Assembly: GCF_900101115.1 (NCBI RefSeq)
Contig: NZ_FNFU01000005.1
Span: 149,060 to 213,059, forward strand
Length of the DNA stretch: 64,000 nt
Origin: Cryobacterium psychrotolerans
GTDB taxonomy: Bacteria; Actinomycetota; Actinomycetes; Actinomycetales; Microbacteriaceae
Reading direction: 5' to 3'
This document shows positions 1 through 8,756 of the stretch, one piece after another. Numbering within the stretch: position 1 is the first letter of the stretch; every line of letters starts with the position of its first letter. The notes beneath the pieces are model-generated. The model saw only the letters and a list, made by a program, of their open reading frames with translations, ran no database searches and had not been told where the DNA came from. The position numbers were made by a program, and so were the translations under genes.

Positions 1-2112
1 GTCATCGGTCTTACGACCATATTTTCTAGTCGAGTCAAGCAGCCGAAACCGCAGCGAGTACTCCAGCGCGTCTGAGACCTGCGCGGGCTCAAAGCCCATT
101 GCCTGCAGGTACGAATACACATCGTGACCCGACACGTATCCATGTTCTGTTTCTAGCTCTCCGGCCTTCTGAATGTAAGCGAGGCAGAGCGGAATGAGGA
201 AGTGCTCTTTTGCATCGCGACGCGTCAACCGAAAGAGGTTGGGAATCGGAGATGAGTCCGGATCATAATATCGATAGTCGCCAAACATCATCGAACGAAG
301 AAATTCGTGGATAGGGATGGTGTAACTCCCAGACCGTCTCTGAACGTCGATGATTTTCTCGGTGTCTATGTGTCCGCTACCCACGAAGTCGGTGACAAAT
401 TGCAGCGCCATGCGCATGTTGCCTCCAGCGAGATTGTCGACGAGCCTCATTAGCTGGTCGTTGGTTCGAAAGTTCTCCGCCAGCGTTGTAAGGAAGACCT
501 CAAGGCTGTCGCTGTTCACTTTGATGCCGTTGGGGAACGAGCCAAGGCGACCGCTGCTCTGCAACTGCCGAAGAGCAAACTCCACGCGTAACCGCAACAT
601 CACGTCCGTGCGAGGCGGTGAGATAGTGAACACCCGCGGGTGATAACCAGAAATTGCTCCTTCGCGCTCGGAGAGATAGAAGGTTTCTGGGCGCAACGTG
701 ACGAACACAGTAGCCGGCCATGACTGGGCCAATTCGTTTGCAATCAGGAAGACTTGGTTCTGATCTTCACCGCTTCGCTGGTCCACGTTGTCGAGGAAGA
801 TCACAATCTGGCGGCGCCATGACTTTCTGATCCACGCGAGGCTCTTCTCGATGTAGCTTGCGCGGTCCAAAATCGCGTTCTGTATGAACTGAATTCGTGC
901 GCTGGCGTAGGCGGTCGCGTCCACATCCTTGAGAGAGCCCAAAGGGGATTCGTCGAATAACTTCGTATCCGCGCGCAGAGCGTCTTCTGCAAAGGCCAGG
1001 CCCAGGATGTTTGTGTCGTACTTGTCTCGCAATTGTTCAATGCAAGCGTCCAAGACATGGTCCGACAAAGCCTTGAGCGTCGATGAAGCTCCGAAGTCGA
1101 CGTAGATACTTATGCTCTCCCCAAGCACTTCCTTAGCGTCGACGTGTATGAGGCGTTCGATGAATGTGCTCTTTCCTGAGCCCACATCGCCCAACAAAAT
1201 CACAGGTCTGTTGGAGAGGGCTGCTTGCATCACATCGCTCGTGAAGCCCTTGGTCACTCCTTTTCGATCGCTGGCTTTCTGAACAGAAGCGCCGCCCAAT
1301 TCCGAAAGCAGCTCATAACGCGCCGCCAGTATCTGCTTACTCACGTCGGCATATTGGGACAGAGCGCCACTCGAGGCATAGCACTCGCGCAGGAAATCCT
1401 CTTGGATGTCTTCTAAATCCTCCAGATCGCCGAGAAATAGGTCACTCAGTATCTGAAGCCCCGTTTGGATGTCGTTACGACGTTGACTGCCGGGGTAGTT
1501 GGGAAGCCGAAACGATAGTGGGTCAGGCGGGAGCGGCACTGCCGATTGCAGCGTTTGGTAAAGGGTGCGATCTGACATTCCCTGAGGCGAAAGATTGTTC
1601 CATAGGACCACGAATTCGTCCTGCATTGATTGCGGGGTTGCGAAGACAAGAGCACGGCCTTCCAACGGAGCAAGTCCATCCGTTCGGGACGCCAAAAAGA
1701 TCACCAACTGGTGTCCGTTAAACGCCGAGGCGATTGGAATTCCCCGCTCCTGGGCGTACCTAGCCGCCTGTTGCAGAGCCTCCTTAAGCGGTTTGCCCGC
1801 AGCACCTGAAGCAATGCTCGGAATTGATACGACGCTGGAGGTCAATCCGACGGGAAGGCTGAACGCTCGTCCGGCTCTCTTAGCTTCCAGGACGAACTGA
1901 GCGCCCGACATTCCCACGCAGTAGTTCATGTAACCACTGTCAGTGTGAAGCTCGTTCTGGACAGCCGCAATCGGCCAGTGAAGGACGTCAGTGAGAAGTT
2001 TGTTGATGACACGGAAACGTGTGTCCGCTTCGTTCACGTCGTCAAGCGCGGCCTCCTCCATGACGGTCACCAGATCCCGCATGGCGGCGTGGCCGCGTTC
2101 AAACTTGTCCAT
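1..2112 (-). CDS. Large P-loop NTPase with HsdR_N-like nuclease domain (C-terminus beyond window)
   Basis: The frame is open from an ATG at 2112 to the window edge, giving 704 codons without a stop; the C-terminus is missing. Residues 30-160 resemble the HSDR_N PD-(D/E)XK fold of type I restriction R subunits: RVINKLL, then YMNYCV, then VLEAKRAG with E76 and K78. The first metal-binding Asp of this fold (usually in a DY motif) is Asn63 here. A P-loop NTPase follows, with Walker A GDVGSGKST (308-316) and Walker B IVIFLDNVD (436-444). This layout is seen in predicted defence or DNA-transaction ATPases; substrate and partners are unknown. No clear ribosome-binding site is visible. GC looks lower than in the core genes, which suggests transfer. 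The domain calls are by eye. Confidence 0.7.
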   Translation of the reverse strand, partial: MDKFERGHAAMRDLVTVMEEAALDDVNEADTRFRVINKLLTDVLHWPIAAVQNELHTDSGYMNYCVGMSGAQFVLEAKRAGRAFSLPVGLTSSVVSIPSIASGAAGKPLKEALQQAARYAQERGIPIASAFNGHQLVIFLASRTDGLAPLEGRALVFATPQSMQDEFVVLWNNLSPQGMSDRTLYQTLQSAVPLPPDPLSFRLPNYPGSQRRNDIQTGLQILSDLFLGDLEDLEDIQEDFLRECYASSGALSQYADVSKQILAARYELLSELGGASVQKASDRKGVTKGFTSDVMQAALSNRPVILLGDVGSGKSTFIERLIHVDAKEVLGESISIYVDFGASSTLKALSDHVLDACIEQLRDKYDTNILGLAFAEDALRADTKLFDESPLGSLKDVDATAYASARIQFIQNAILDRASYIEKSLAWIRKSWRRQIVIFLDNVDQRSGEDQNQVFLIANELAQSWPATVFVTLRPETFYLSEREGAISGYHPRVFTISPPRTDVMLRLRVEFALRQLQSSGRLGSFPNGIKVNSDSLEVFLTTLAENFRTNDQLMRLVDNLAGGNMRMALQFVTDFVGSGHIDTEKIIDVQRRSGSYTIPIHEFLRSMMFGDYRYYDPDSSPIPNLFRLTRRDAKEHFLIPLCLAYIQKAGELETEHGYVSGHDVYSYLQAMGFEPAQVSDALEYSLRFRLLDSTRKYGRKTDD

Positions 2113-2206
2113 AGGTGAAATCTATCGTTCGGTTGCACGACGAGTCGGAGGCTGAGCGGAGGCCGACCAAATGATCCACGATCGCCCGCAAGCCGGACCC
2201 TCAGCG

Positions 2207-2461
2207 CTACGTGAGTCGAGTCGGATCCGTAGCGGAGGTCAGCTGCCGCACCCTGACGGGCTGCCGGTCGAGCCACGGTTCGGTGAATTCGGGGGCGAAG
2301 TCGCGGGCCTCGGGCTGGAAGCAGAGGTAGCGCAGGATCTGGTGGTATCTCGAAACCCCGATGCCGAAGCGATGCCGGATCGCGTCGCGCTTCGATTCGC
2401 CGGCGCCGGGCGTCCACTTCATCTCGAACTCGAGAATCGCTCTGTGTCGTTCCGTGAACAT
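2207..2461 (-). CDS. DUF3263 domain protein
   Basis: This 84-residue protein has the DUF3263 pattern common in actinobacteria: an N-terminal helix (AILEFEMKW), then AIRHRFGIGVSRYHQILRYL, which looks like a helix-turn-helix-like core, then a short PEA segment. Family members are small predicted DNA-binding proteins without an established role. It lies between the truncated NTPase and a lipoprotein gene on the same strand, with gaps too large for a tight operon. The ATG at 2461 gives the family's usual length; upstream starts are not supported. Confidence 0.7.
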   Translation of the reverse strand: MFTERHRAILEFEMKWTPGAGESKRDAIRHRFGIGVSRYHQILRYLCFQPEARDFAPEFTEPWLDRQPVRVRQLTSATDPTRLT

Positions 2462-2640
2462 GCACTCATGCTGGCATCGGTGACTGGTTTGGGCATGCGT
2501 GTCGCATACTGACTGGAAGGGGGCCCGTCAAAGCGGTCGCGAGACGGAATGTCGAGAGTTCGCCGACTCGTAAGTCGTCGTTGAGCCAGTCCGTTACTAG
2601 AGCTCGCACGGATGACTCACGGCCAGGAGTCGACCGGCGC

Positions 2641-3348
2641 CTATTCGTAGATTTCGACCAGACTGGCGGACTTCAGCTCGATCTGTGCGACGCCTTCGTA
2701 CAGTGTGATTTCACCCGTCGTGCACAAAGTCGTTCCATGCGGGATGGGCTCCACGCCGCCGATGTCCCAAAGCACGATTTGGAATCGCCCGGTATCCGGG
2801 TAGTCGCGCCCAAGATTCAGGAAGACATCGTCGTTCGAGTTGCCGCTACCGGCTAGCGGTCCGCACACGTGCTGAGTCGTGCCGGCGTAGTTGACAGCCT
2901 CGTTCCACGCGATCTCGCCCCCTGGCTGATTCTCCACGGTGGAGGCGTCGACCGGCGACCCGGCAGTGCCGTCCGAGCAGAGGCCGTCCTCGCTCAGAAG
3001 AGCGATGGCCTCCCGTCCGATGTACTGGGTCAAGGAGTCGCAGGTGTCAGGGCCGAACTGCTCCGCACTCCCCTTCGTCGACGCATAGTCAGCGAAGACG
3101 TCGTATTCGGTCGTGCAGTTGTGGCTCAACCAGTCGATCTCTGAATTTATGGCCCCGGCGGTGTCATCTGCCCTTATTCGTTCCACCACCGTCGCCAGCG
3201 CATCGTCACAGGTGACCGACGGCTCGGACCGATTGTTGCTTCCTCCATAGCTGCTGCAGCTCGTGAGCAGCAGGACGGTCAACGGCGCCGCGAGCAGAAT
3301 CGATAAGGCCCTGTCACGCATTCGCGTAGCGTGATCGAACGTTGTCAT
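2641..3348 (-). CDS. Secreted lipoprotein with possible C-terminal OB-fold
   Basis: The 235-residue protein begins with a signal peptide (basic MTTFDHATRMRDR, hydrophobic core, lipobox LTSC), so it is probably anchored to the outer face of the membrane after lipid attachment. Several Cys residues follow, which may form disulfides. The last 75 residues (HVCGPL through LKSASLVEIYE) have the alternating beta pattern of small OB-fold or nucleic-acid-binding-like domains found in other exported proteins. I do not recognise the family and assign no function. It stands alone in the accessory flank. Confidence 0.65.
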   Translation of the reverse strand: MTTFDHATRMRDRALSILLAAPLTVLLLTSCSSYGGSNNRSEPSVTCDDALATVVERIRADDTAGAINSEIDWLSHNCTTEYDVFADYASTKGSAEQFGPDTCDSLTQYIGREAIALLSEDGLCSDGTAGSPVDASTVENQPGGEIAWNEAVNYAGTTQHVCGPLAGSGNSNDDVFLNLGRDYPDTGRFQIVLWDIGGVEPIPHGTTLCTTGEITLYEGVAQIELKSASLVEIYE

Positions 3349-3617
3349 CGGGAATGCACCTCACGTTCGGGGCGGTGGAGTTGAGACCCTTCACCCTTGG
3401 CAAAGGGACAGCAATGAGCTCAGGTTAGCGACCAGGCAAGGCGCGCCGACCCACCGACTTCCCCCCAATTTAGGGATGACAGCAGTGCGCATTCGAATGC
3501 TGACGACCAATCGCACCTGCCCCCAGGCCGCACATGAAGTTGAACCTAGCTCTCCCCCGGCCTCGTCAGCAATGAAATCATCCTGTTCCCTTCTGAGCGC
3601 CATCAGGGAGAGGGTCG

Positions 3618-3737
3618 TCATGCGAGCCGAACGATGCGGCACCCCGGGCAGCACCAGTAGGGGCCTTCAACGGTGCCCTCGATCACCAAGGGCACCAAGC
3701 ATCGTTCGCAGTTCGGCACACCCAGGTCGTCTTCCAT
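3618..3737 (-). CDS. 39-residue four-cysteine zinc-ribbon protein
   Basis: A short frame encodes a protein with CERC at residues 10-13 and CCPGC at 29-33, the knuckle pair of a zinc ribbon, ending in RIVRLA. The compact length and paired CxxC motifs argue against a chance ORF. The start may instead be the GTG at 3746, and the frame stays open upstream to about 3850, so the N-terminus is uncertain. No good ribosome-binding site is visible. It is divergent from the zinc-finger coiled-coil gene at 3902 and may share its control region. Function unknown. Confidence 0.55.
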   Translation of the reverse strand: MEDDLGVPNCERCLVPLVIEGTVEGPYWCCPGCRIVRLA

Positions 3738-3852
3738 GTCGGACACACTACGCGTGCACCCGTGCTTGGCCTCGAGATCCGCCAACAGGGCGTGGCACTC
3801 GACCGTCCCCGCTTCCGCGCCCAGCGTGACGGGATTACAGTTTTGTTATTTA

Positions 3853-3876
3853 GTTTACGTATTGCGTTTACGTATT
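3853..3876. promoter_or_regulatory. 11-bp direct repeats, candidate operator
   Basis: GTTTACGTATT occurs at 3853-3863 and again at 3866-3876, a 13-bp period, inside an AT-rich stretch (3838-3900) just before the coiled-coil gene at 3902 and facing the zinc-ribbon gene. The repeat contains the palindrome TACGTA. KfrA-type coiled-coil proteins are known to bind repeats in their own promoters, so autoregulation is a reasonable inference. Confidence 0.45.
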
Positions 3877-3901
3877 ACGTCGTCACCGATACGATATTGA
3901 T

Positions 3902-4909
3902 ATGAGCACCCTCGAAGTCACCGATGTGCGCACCTGTCGTTTCCCCGGCTGCGACGAGCCCGTTGATGCCACGCCTGGCGTTGGGCGACCCTCCGTCTAT
4001 TGCACCGACCCCGCTCACAACAAGTCCGCCGCGTGGCGGGCACGCAATGCCGAGGCCGGCCAGGGCCAGCGCGCGGCCGAAGACGAGAAGTTCCCCGTCG
4101 ATGCAGCCCTCCAGCGCGGCAGCATGCTGAAGGCCCAGGTCACCGGCATGGCCGAGCACTTTCAGCAGCAGCTCGCACTCCTCGTCAGCGAGCTGCACAC
4201 GATCGCGGACCCCGACGCGGTCGCAGCGCAGATCGAGGCAGTGAAAGCTGGCGCTGCCGAGCAGGTCGCGTCTGCGGCCGCCCGCGCCAACCGGGCCGAG
4301 ACCGCCATGCGTGAGGCCGAAGCCGAGCGCGCCGAGGCCGACGCAGCAGCTGAGGAATCCGCTGCCCAGGTCGACGACCTCCGCGCCGCCCTCGAGGCAC
4401 TCGAGCAACGCGCTGCCACCCTGGAGAAGAATCTGGTCATCGCGAGCGAGGACACAGTGCGGGCCGCCACAGAGATCGCCACCCTGACAGAACAGGTAGC
4501 CGCACTGAGCGCCGAGAACACAGCCATGACAGCACAGCTCTTCGAGGCCCGGGAGGTCGTCACAACGACCGCAGCGGCCAAGGACGAGGCCCTGGCGACC
4601 GCGCGGGACGCGGCCGTGCGTGCGGACGCCGCCACTGCGCGCGCCGACCGTGCCGAGGCAGAGGCCGCGAGCACCCGCGGCCACCTTGACCAGGTCCGTA
4701 CCGAGCGCGAGAACGCCCGGGCGGAAGCGCTCGTGCTCACCGGGAGCCTGGCAACGGTCATAAGCGAACGCGACAGTGCCACGGCCGCGGCGGCGAGGGA
4801 GCGTTCCAACGCCGAGCAGCGCGTCACCGACGTGCGGGACGCCCTGGAGCAGCAACTCGCACTGCTGCGTGCGGAGCCGGAGCAGTTGCGCACAGGTGAA
4901 CGCGAATAA
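3902..4909 (+). CDS. Zinc-finger N-terminus plus long coiled coil, KfrA-like
   Basis: The 335-residue protein has an N-terminal C12-x4-C17-x16-C34-x4-H39 arrangement (CRFPGC, then VYCTDPAHN), a probable zinc-binding DNA-recognition knuckle, followed by AWRAR. From about residue 85 to the end it is almost entirely Ala/Glu/Arg-rich heptad sequence, a long coiled coil. This architecture occurs in actinobacterial plasmid and integrative-element proteins and resembles KfrA (DNA-binding head, coiled-coil tail) without proving homology. The ATG follows the AT-rich repeat region. No plasmid replication genes are nearby, so a remnant of an integrated element is plausible. Confidence 0.6.
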   Translation: MSTLEVTDVRTCRFPGCDEPVDATPGVGRPSVYCTDPAHNKSAAWRARNAEAGQGQRAAEDEKFPVDAALQRGSMLKAQVTGMAEHFQQQLALLVSELHTIADPDAVAAQIEAVKAGAAEQVASAAARANRAETAMREAEAERAEADAAAEESAAQVDDLRAALEALEQRAATLEKNLVIASEDTVRAATEIATLTEQVAALSAENTAMTAQLFEAREVVTTTAAAKDEALATARDAAVRADAATARADRAEAEAASTRGHLDQVRTERENARAEALVLTGSLATVISERDSATAAAARERSNAEQRVTDVRDALEQQLALLRAEPEQLRTGERE

Positions 4910-5390
4910 GGCGCAGCGCGGAGTGGCCGACTAGCTCGCCGCGGGGCCGTGCGGCATATGTACGTTTCTGAAACGCCGCCTAAGACCGGGTGCCGAACCT
5001 CACGGCAGCGCGGCGTCAGGGAGGAGCCTCAGGCGGCCCCTGCTACCCCCCGCCAAGGCCAAAGCTGGACCCGTGAACTCCGGGCGTCCCCCGCACGCCC
5101 TACGCGGCGCTGGGCGGCTCCGGAAGCTACGCCAAACTGGCAGCGGTCGGGACACGCCCCACGACGACAGTCCCTGGCGACGAAGGCGGCATCGCAATCC
5201 CCCAGGACGTCGAGATAACGTTCTGCAGCAGGGCTAGTTCCGGGGCGCACTCGGGGCGCACCGTCAGAAATGGGCGATTCAGTCCCCCGCGATTCCGGGG
5301 CACACAAGGCGCACCCAAGTACACACGTATTACTACCTAAGATCACCCAAGTGCTACCAACTCACGCACTCGTCGAGAAGCACTCGAGGA
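4910..5390. other. Gene-free stretch between island and tRNA-Ala
   Basis: No frame here has convincing coding character: the candidate frames are Pro/Arg-rich and overlap on both strands. The only visible patterns are two similar words near 5232 and 5294 (TTCCGGGGCGCAC and TTCCGGGGCACAC) and ACGTATTAC at 5325, which is also found in the repeats at 3870. It may be decayed mobile-element DNA. Confidence 0.4.
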
Positions 5391-5424
5391 AAGCAAAAGG
5401 CCATCTCCTGTGTGGGAAATGGCC
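5391..5424 (-). terminator. Rho-independent terminator behind tRNA-Ala
   Basis: Read on the minus strand, a GGCCATTTCC/GGAGATGGCC stem with a short ACACA-type loop is followed by TTTTGCTTT. It lies 66 bp beyond the 3' end of tRNA-Ala and would end the tRNA-Ile/tRNA-Ala transcript. Confidence 0.75.
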
Positions 5425-5489
5425 CTTGACCTAGGTAAATATCTAAATATCGGTTGTAGTCCGCGACCTGTTATGCGGATATTCATGTG

Positions 5490-5562
5490 TGGAGCCACGG
5501 GGAATCGAACCCCGGACCTCCTGCTTGCAAAGCAGGCGCTCTACCAATTGAGCTATGGCCCC
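5490..5562 (-). tRNA. tRNA-Ala (anticodon TGC)
   Basis: The 73-nt cloverleaf starts GGGGCCA, pairing with TGGCTCC, then discriminator A. The anticodon loop CTTTGCAAG gives TGC (Ala), and the T arm contains GGTTCGATTCC. The 3' CCA is not encoded. It forms a pair with tRNA-Ile downstream of gyrA, a common actinobacterial arrangement. Its 3' end faces the accessory region. Confidence 0.95.
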
Positions 5563-5599
5563 GCGAATCACAGGTGACAAGTCACCTTGAGGTCGCACG

Positions 5600-5673
5600 T
5601 GGGGATACCGGGATTTGAACCTGGGACCTCTTCATTATCAGTGAAGCGCTCTAACCAACTGAGCTATATCCCC
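5600..5673 (-). tRNA. tRNA-Ile (anticodon GAT)
   Basis: The 74-nt cloverleaf has acceptor stem GGGGATA/TATCCCC, anticodon loop CTGATAA (GAT, Ile) and T arm GGTTCAAATCC. CCA is not encoded. It lies 37 nt before tRNA-Ala on the same strand, so the two are probably co-transcribed. Confidence 0.95.
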
Positions 5674-5770
5674 CTATTGGGCAGATTTGAGACTACCGGA
5701 ACCAGCCGGTTTCTCCCAATCGAGACGAGAGAAAACCGCGGCTGGTTCCACGTGAAACGTGTATTTCTGC

Positions 5771-6175
5771 CTAGTTGTTGGTGAAACCGACGAGCAGTCC
5801 GCCGGTCATCTTCACACTGAGGTTGTACAGCAGGGCGAAAATGGCCCCCAACGCGGTGATGACGACCGTGTTGAGCACGGCCACCACGGTGGCGAAGCCC
5901 ATGACGTTCCCGAGCGAGAGAATGCTCGCGAGGTCTGACGAGTCGCCGGCGATCGAGGTGTACAGGTCGTCGACCGTGTCGAAAATCATCGTCTGGTTGA
6001 GCACCGTGAAGATCAGGAACGTGGCCACGATCGTGACGACGGCCAGGCAGACGGCGACCAGGAACGAGAGCTTCACGCTCGACCAGAAGTCGATGTACAC
6101 CAGCTTGAGGCGCACCTGCTTGGTGGACGGTCGGCGGGTCGACTTCTTGGCAAGCTTTTCTGCGACGCTACTCAT
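5771..6175 (-). CDS. DUF3566 membrane protein
   Basis: This 134-residue protein has a basic N-terminus, a first membrane segment (about 38-58, [19 protein letters not shown]), a periplasmic loop ([12 protein letters not shown]) and a second segment (about 95-125, [20 protein letters not shown]). That is the DUF3566 layout found next to gyrA throughout actinobacteria. Its ATG overlaps the gyrA stop by 8 nt, so translation is probably coupled. Its role is not established. Confidence 0.9.
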   Translation of the reverse strand: MSSVAEKLAKKSTRRPSTKQVRLKLVYIDFWSSVKLSFLVAVCLAVVTIVATFLIFTVLNQTMIFDTVDDLYTSIAGDSSDLASILSLGNVMGFATVVAVLNTVVITALGAIFALLYNLSVKMTGGLLVGFTNN

Positions 6176-8756
6176 CTACTGATTCTTCTTTCTCCGCGTC
6201 GCTCTCCGGTGCGGCCTCAACGAGTTCGGCCACCAGATTGCGTTCGGTGTTCTTCGCTATGGCAATGATCCTGTCCTGCAACGCGAATTTCGCGAAGACC
6301 ACGCCCATCGTGTCGCGTCCCTTGGCCGGGACTTCCGCGACGTCAGAGCGTACCACCTTGCCGCTGGCCAGGACCACGAGCACCTCGTCGCCTTCATCGA
6401 CGATCAGGGCGCCCACCAGGTCGCCCCGGTCCTCGTTGAGTTTGGCGACCTTGATGCCGAGGCCCCCGCGGTTCTGCAGGCGGTATTGGTCGGCCGCTGT
6501 GCGCTTGGCGTAGCCGCCTTCCGTGACCACGAAGACGAATCCGTCATTGGAGACAACGGATGCGTCGAGCAGTTTGTCTTCGCCCCGGAAGTGCATGCCG
6601 ATGACGCCGGAGGTGCTGCGTCCCATCGGCCGCAGGGCCTCATCCGTCGCGGTGAACCGGATGGACATGCCCTTGCGGGAGACGAGCAGCAGGTCGGAAT
6701 CGTCATTGACGAGCAGCGCGGAGACGAGTTCGTCGCCTTCTCTGAGCTTGATCGCGATGATCCCGCCGGTGCGGTTGGTGTCGTATTCGCGCAGCGCGGT
6801 CTTCTTGATCAGGCCGTCGCGGGTGGCGAGGGTGAGGTACTGGGCCACCCCGTAATCGCGGATGTCGAGGATCTGCGCGATTTCCTCACCCGGCTGCAGC
6901 GCGAGCAGGTTGGCGACGTGCTGGCCCTTCGCGTCGCGGCCGGATTCGACTGCTTCGTACGCCTTGGCGCGGTAGACCCGGCCGGTGTTCGTGAAGAACA
7001 GGAGCCAGTGGTGCGTGGTGGTGACGAAGAAGTGCTCCACGACGTCATCCGCCCGGAGCTGGGCTCCCTTGACGCCCTTGCCGCCACGGTGCTGGTTGCG
7101 GTAGTTGTCGCTCCTGGTGCGCTTGATGTAGCCGCCGCGGGTGACGGTGACGACCATCTCCTCTTCGGGGATGAGGTCCTCGATCGACATGTCGCCGTCG
7201 AAGCCGAACATGATCTCGGTGCGCCGGTCGTCGCCGAACTTGGCGGTGATCTCGCCGAGTTCTTCGCTGATGATCGTGCGCTGGCGCTCGGGGCTGGCCA
7301 GGATCGACTTGAACTCGGCGATCTGCAGCTCGAGTTCGGCGGCCTGGTCGATGATCTTCTGTCGTTCGAGGGCGGCCAGGCGACGCAGCTGCATGGTCAG
7401 GATCGCGTCGGCCTGGAGCTTGTCGACGTCGAGCAGGGCCATCAGGCCTTCGCGGGCGTCGTCGACGGTGTTCGACCGGCGGATGAGGGCGATTACCTCA
7501 TCGAGCGCGTCGAGGGCCTTGAGGTAGCCGCGCAGGATGTGCGCGTCGGCCTCGGCCTTGTTCAGCCGGAACTGCGTGCGCCGGACGATGACCTCGATCT
7601 GGTGCGCGACCCACGCGGTGATGAAGCCGTCCAGGGCGAGCGTGCGCGGGATGCCGTCGACGATGGCGAGCATGTTCGCGCCGAAGTTGTCCTGCAGCTG
7701 GGTGTGCTTGTACAGGTTGTTCAGCACGACCTTGGCGACCGCATCGCGCTTGAGCACGATGACGAGGCGCTGGCCGGTGCGACCGGATGTCTCGTCGCGG
7801 ATGTCGGCGATGCCGCTGATCTTGGCGTCCTTGACCAGGTCGGCGATCTTGATCGCGAGGTTGTCCGGGTTGACCTGGTAGGGCAGCTCGGTGATGACGA
7901 GGCAGGTGCGACCCTGGAGCTCCTCGATGTTGACCACGGCGCGCATCGTGATGGAGCCGCGGCCGGTGCGGTAGGCATCCTGGATGCCCTTGGTGCCGAG
8001 GATCTGGGCGCCGGTGGGGAAGTCGGGGCCCTTGATCCGCTGCATCAGGGCCTCGAGCAGCTCCTCACGGGTGGCCTCGGGGTTCTCGAGGTACCACAGC
8101 GCGCCGGCGGCCACCTCGCGCAGGTTGTGCGGCGGGATGTTCGTGGCCATGCCGACGGCGATGCCCACGGAGCCGTTGACCAGCAGGTTCGGGAACCGGG
8201 CGGGCAGCACGGTCGGCTCGAGCGTGCGGCCGTCGTAGTTGTCCTGGAAGTCGACGGTGTCTTCGTCGATGTCCCGCACCATCTCGAGCGCGAGCGGAGC
8301 CATCTTGGTTTCGGTGTACCGGGGGGCGGCGGCACCGTCGTTGCCGGGGGAGCCGAAGTTGCCCTGGCCGAGGGCCAGCGGGTACCGCAGGCTCCACGGC
8401 TGGACGAGCCGCACGAGGGCGTCGTAGATCGAAGAGTCACCGTGCGGGTGGAACTGCCCCATCACGTCGCCGACGACGCGGGCGCACTTCGAGAAGGCCT
8501 TGTCGGGGCGGTAGCCGCCGTCGAACATGGCGTAGATCACGCGGCGGTGCACGGGCTTCATACCGTCGCGCACGTCGGGCAGCGCGCGCCCGACGATGAC
8601 GCTCATCGCGTAGTCGAGGTAGGACCGCTGCATTTCCAGCTGCAGGTCGACCTGGTCGATCTTGCCGTGCTGGATCAGGTGCTTCGCCGCGGCCGCGGCC
8701 TCGGCGGCCTCCACGGTGTTCTCGCCCGGGGTGTCGGGGGTGTCTTTAGATGTCAA
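6168..8756 (-). CDS. gyrA: DNA gyrase subunit A
   Basis: GyrA is the breakage-reunion subunit of gyrase, which introduces negative supercoils in an A2B2 complex. The 862-residue protein carries the winged-helix region, the quinolone-determining region [10 protein letters not shown] (104-112, with Ser108 at the position of E. coli Ser83), the catalytic Tyr147 in APRYTE, and a C-terminal beta-pinwheel with the QHRGGKG version of the GyrA box. A TTG at 8756 overlaps the gyrB stop and has AAGGA upstream; a GTG about 14 codons in is an alternative. gyrB-gyrA-DUF3566 is a coupled unit. Confidence 0.97.
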   Translation of the reverse strand: MTSKDTPDTPGENTVEAAEAAAAAKHLIQHGKIDQVDLQLEMQRSYLDYAMSVIVGRALPDVRDGMKPVHRRVIYAMFDGGYRPDKAFSKCARVVGDVMGQFHPHGDSSIYDALVRLVQPWSLRYPLALGQGNFGSPGNDGAAAPRYTETKMAPLALEMVRDIDEDTVDFQDNYDGRTLEPTVLPARFPNLLVNGSVGIAVGMATNIPPHNLREVAAGALWYLENPEATREELLEALMQRIKGPDFPTGAQILGTKGIQDAYRTGRGSITMRAVVNIEELQGRTCLVITELPYQVNPDNLAIKIADLVKDAKISGIADIRDETSGRTGQRLVIVLKRDAVAKVVLNNLYKHTQLQDNFGANMLAIVDGIPRTLALDGFITAWVAHQIEVIVRRTQFRLNKAEADAHILRGYLKALDALDEVIALIRRSNTVDDAREGLMALLDVDKLQADAILTMQLRRLAALERQKIIDQAAELELQIAEFKSILASPERQRTIISEELGEITAKFGDDRRTEIMFGFDGDMSIEDLIPEEEMVVTVTRGGYIKRTRSDNYRNQHRGGKGVKGAQLRADDVVEHFFVTTTHHWLLFFTNTGRVYRAKAYEAVESGRDAKGQHVANLLALQPGEEIAQILDIRDYGVAQYLTLATRDGLIKKTALREYDTNRTGGIIAIKLREGDELVSALLVNDDSDLLLVSRKGMSIRFTATDEALRPMGRSTSGVIGMHFRGEDKLLDASVVSNDGFVFVVTEGGYAKRTAADQYRLQNRGGLGIKVAKLNEDRGDLVGALIVDEGDEVLVVLASGKVVRSDVAEVPAKGRDTMGVVFAKFALQDRIIAIAKNTERNLVAELVEAAPESDAEKEESVDE

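Noticed and set aside
3391..3829. Frames of 87 and 117 codons
   Set aside because: They overlap the better supported zinc-ribbon gene in other frames and look like random high-GC translation.
5744..5759. parS-like GGTTCCACGTGAAACG near the DUF3566 end
   Set aside because: It has three mismatches to the consensus, including one in the inner arm, so it is probably not bound strongly.
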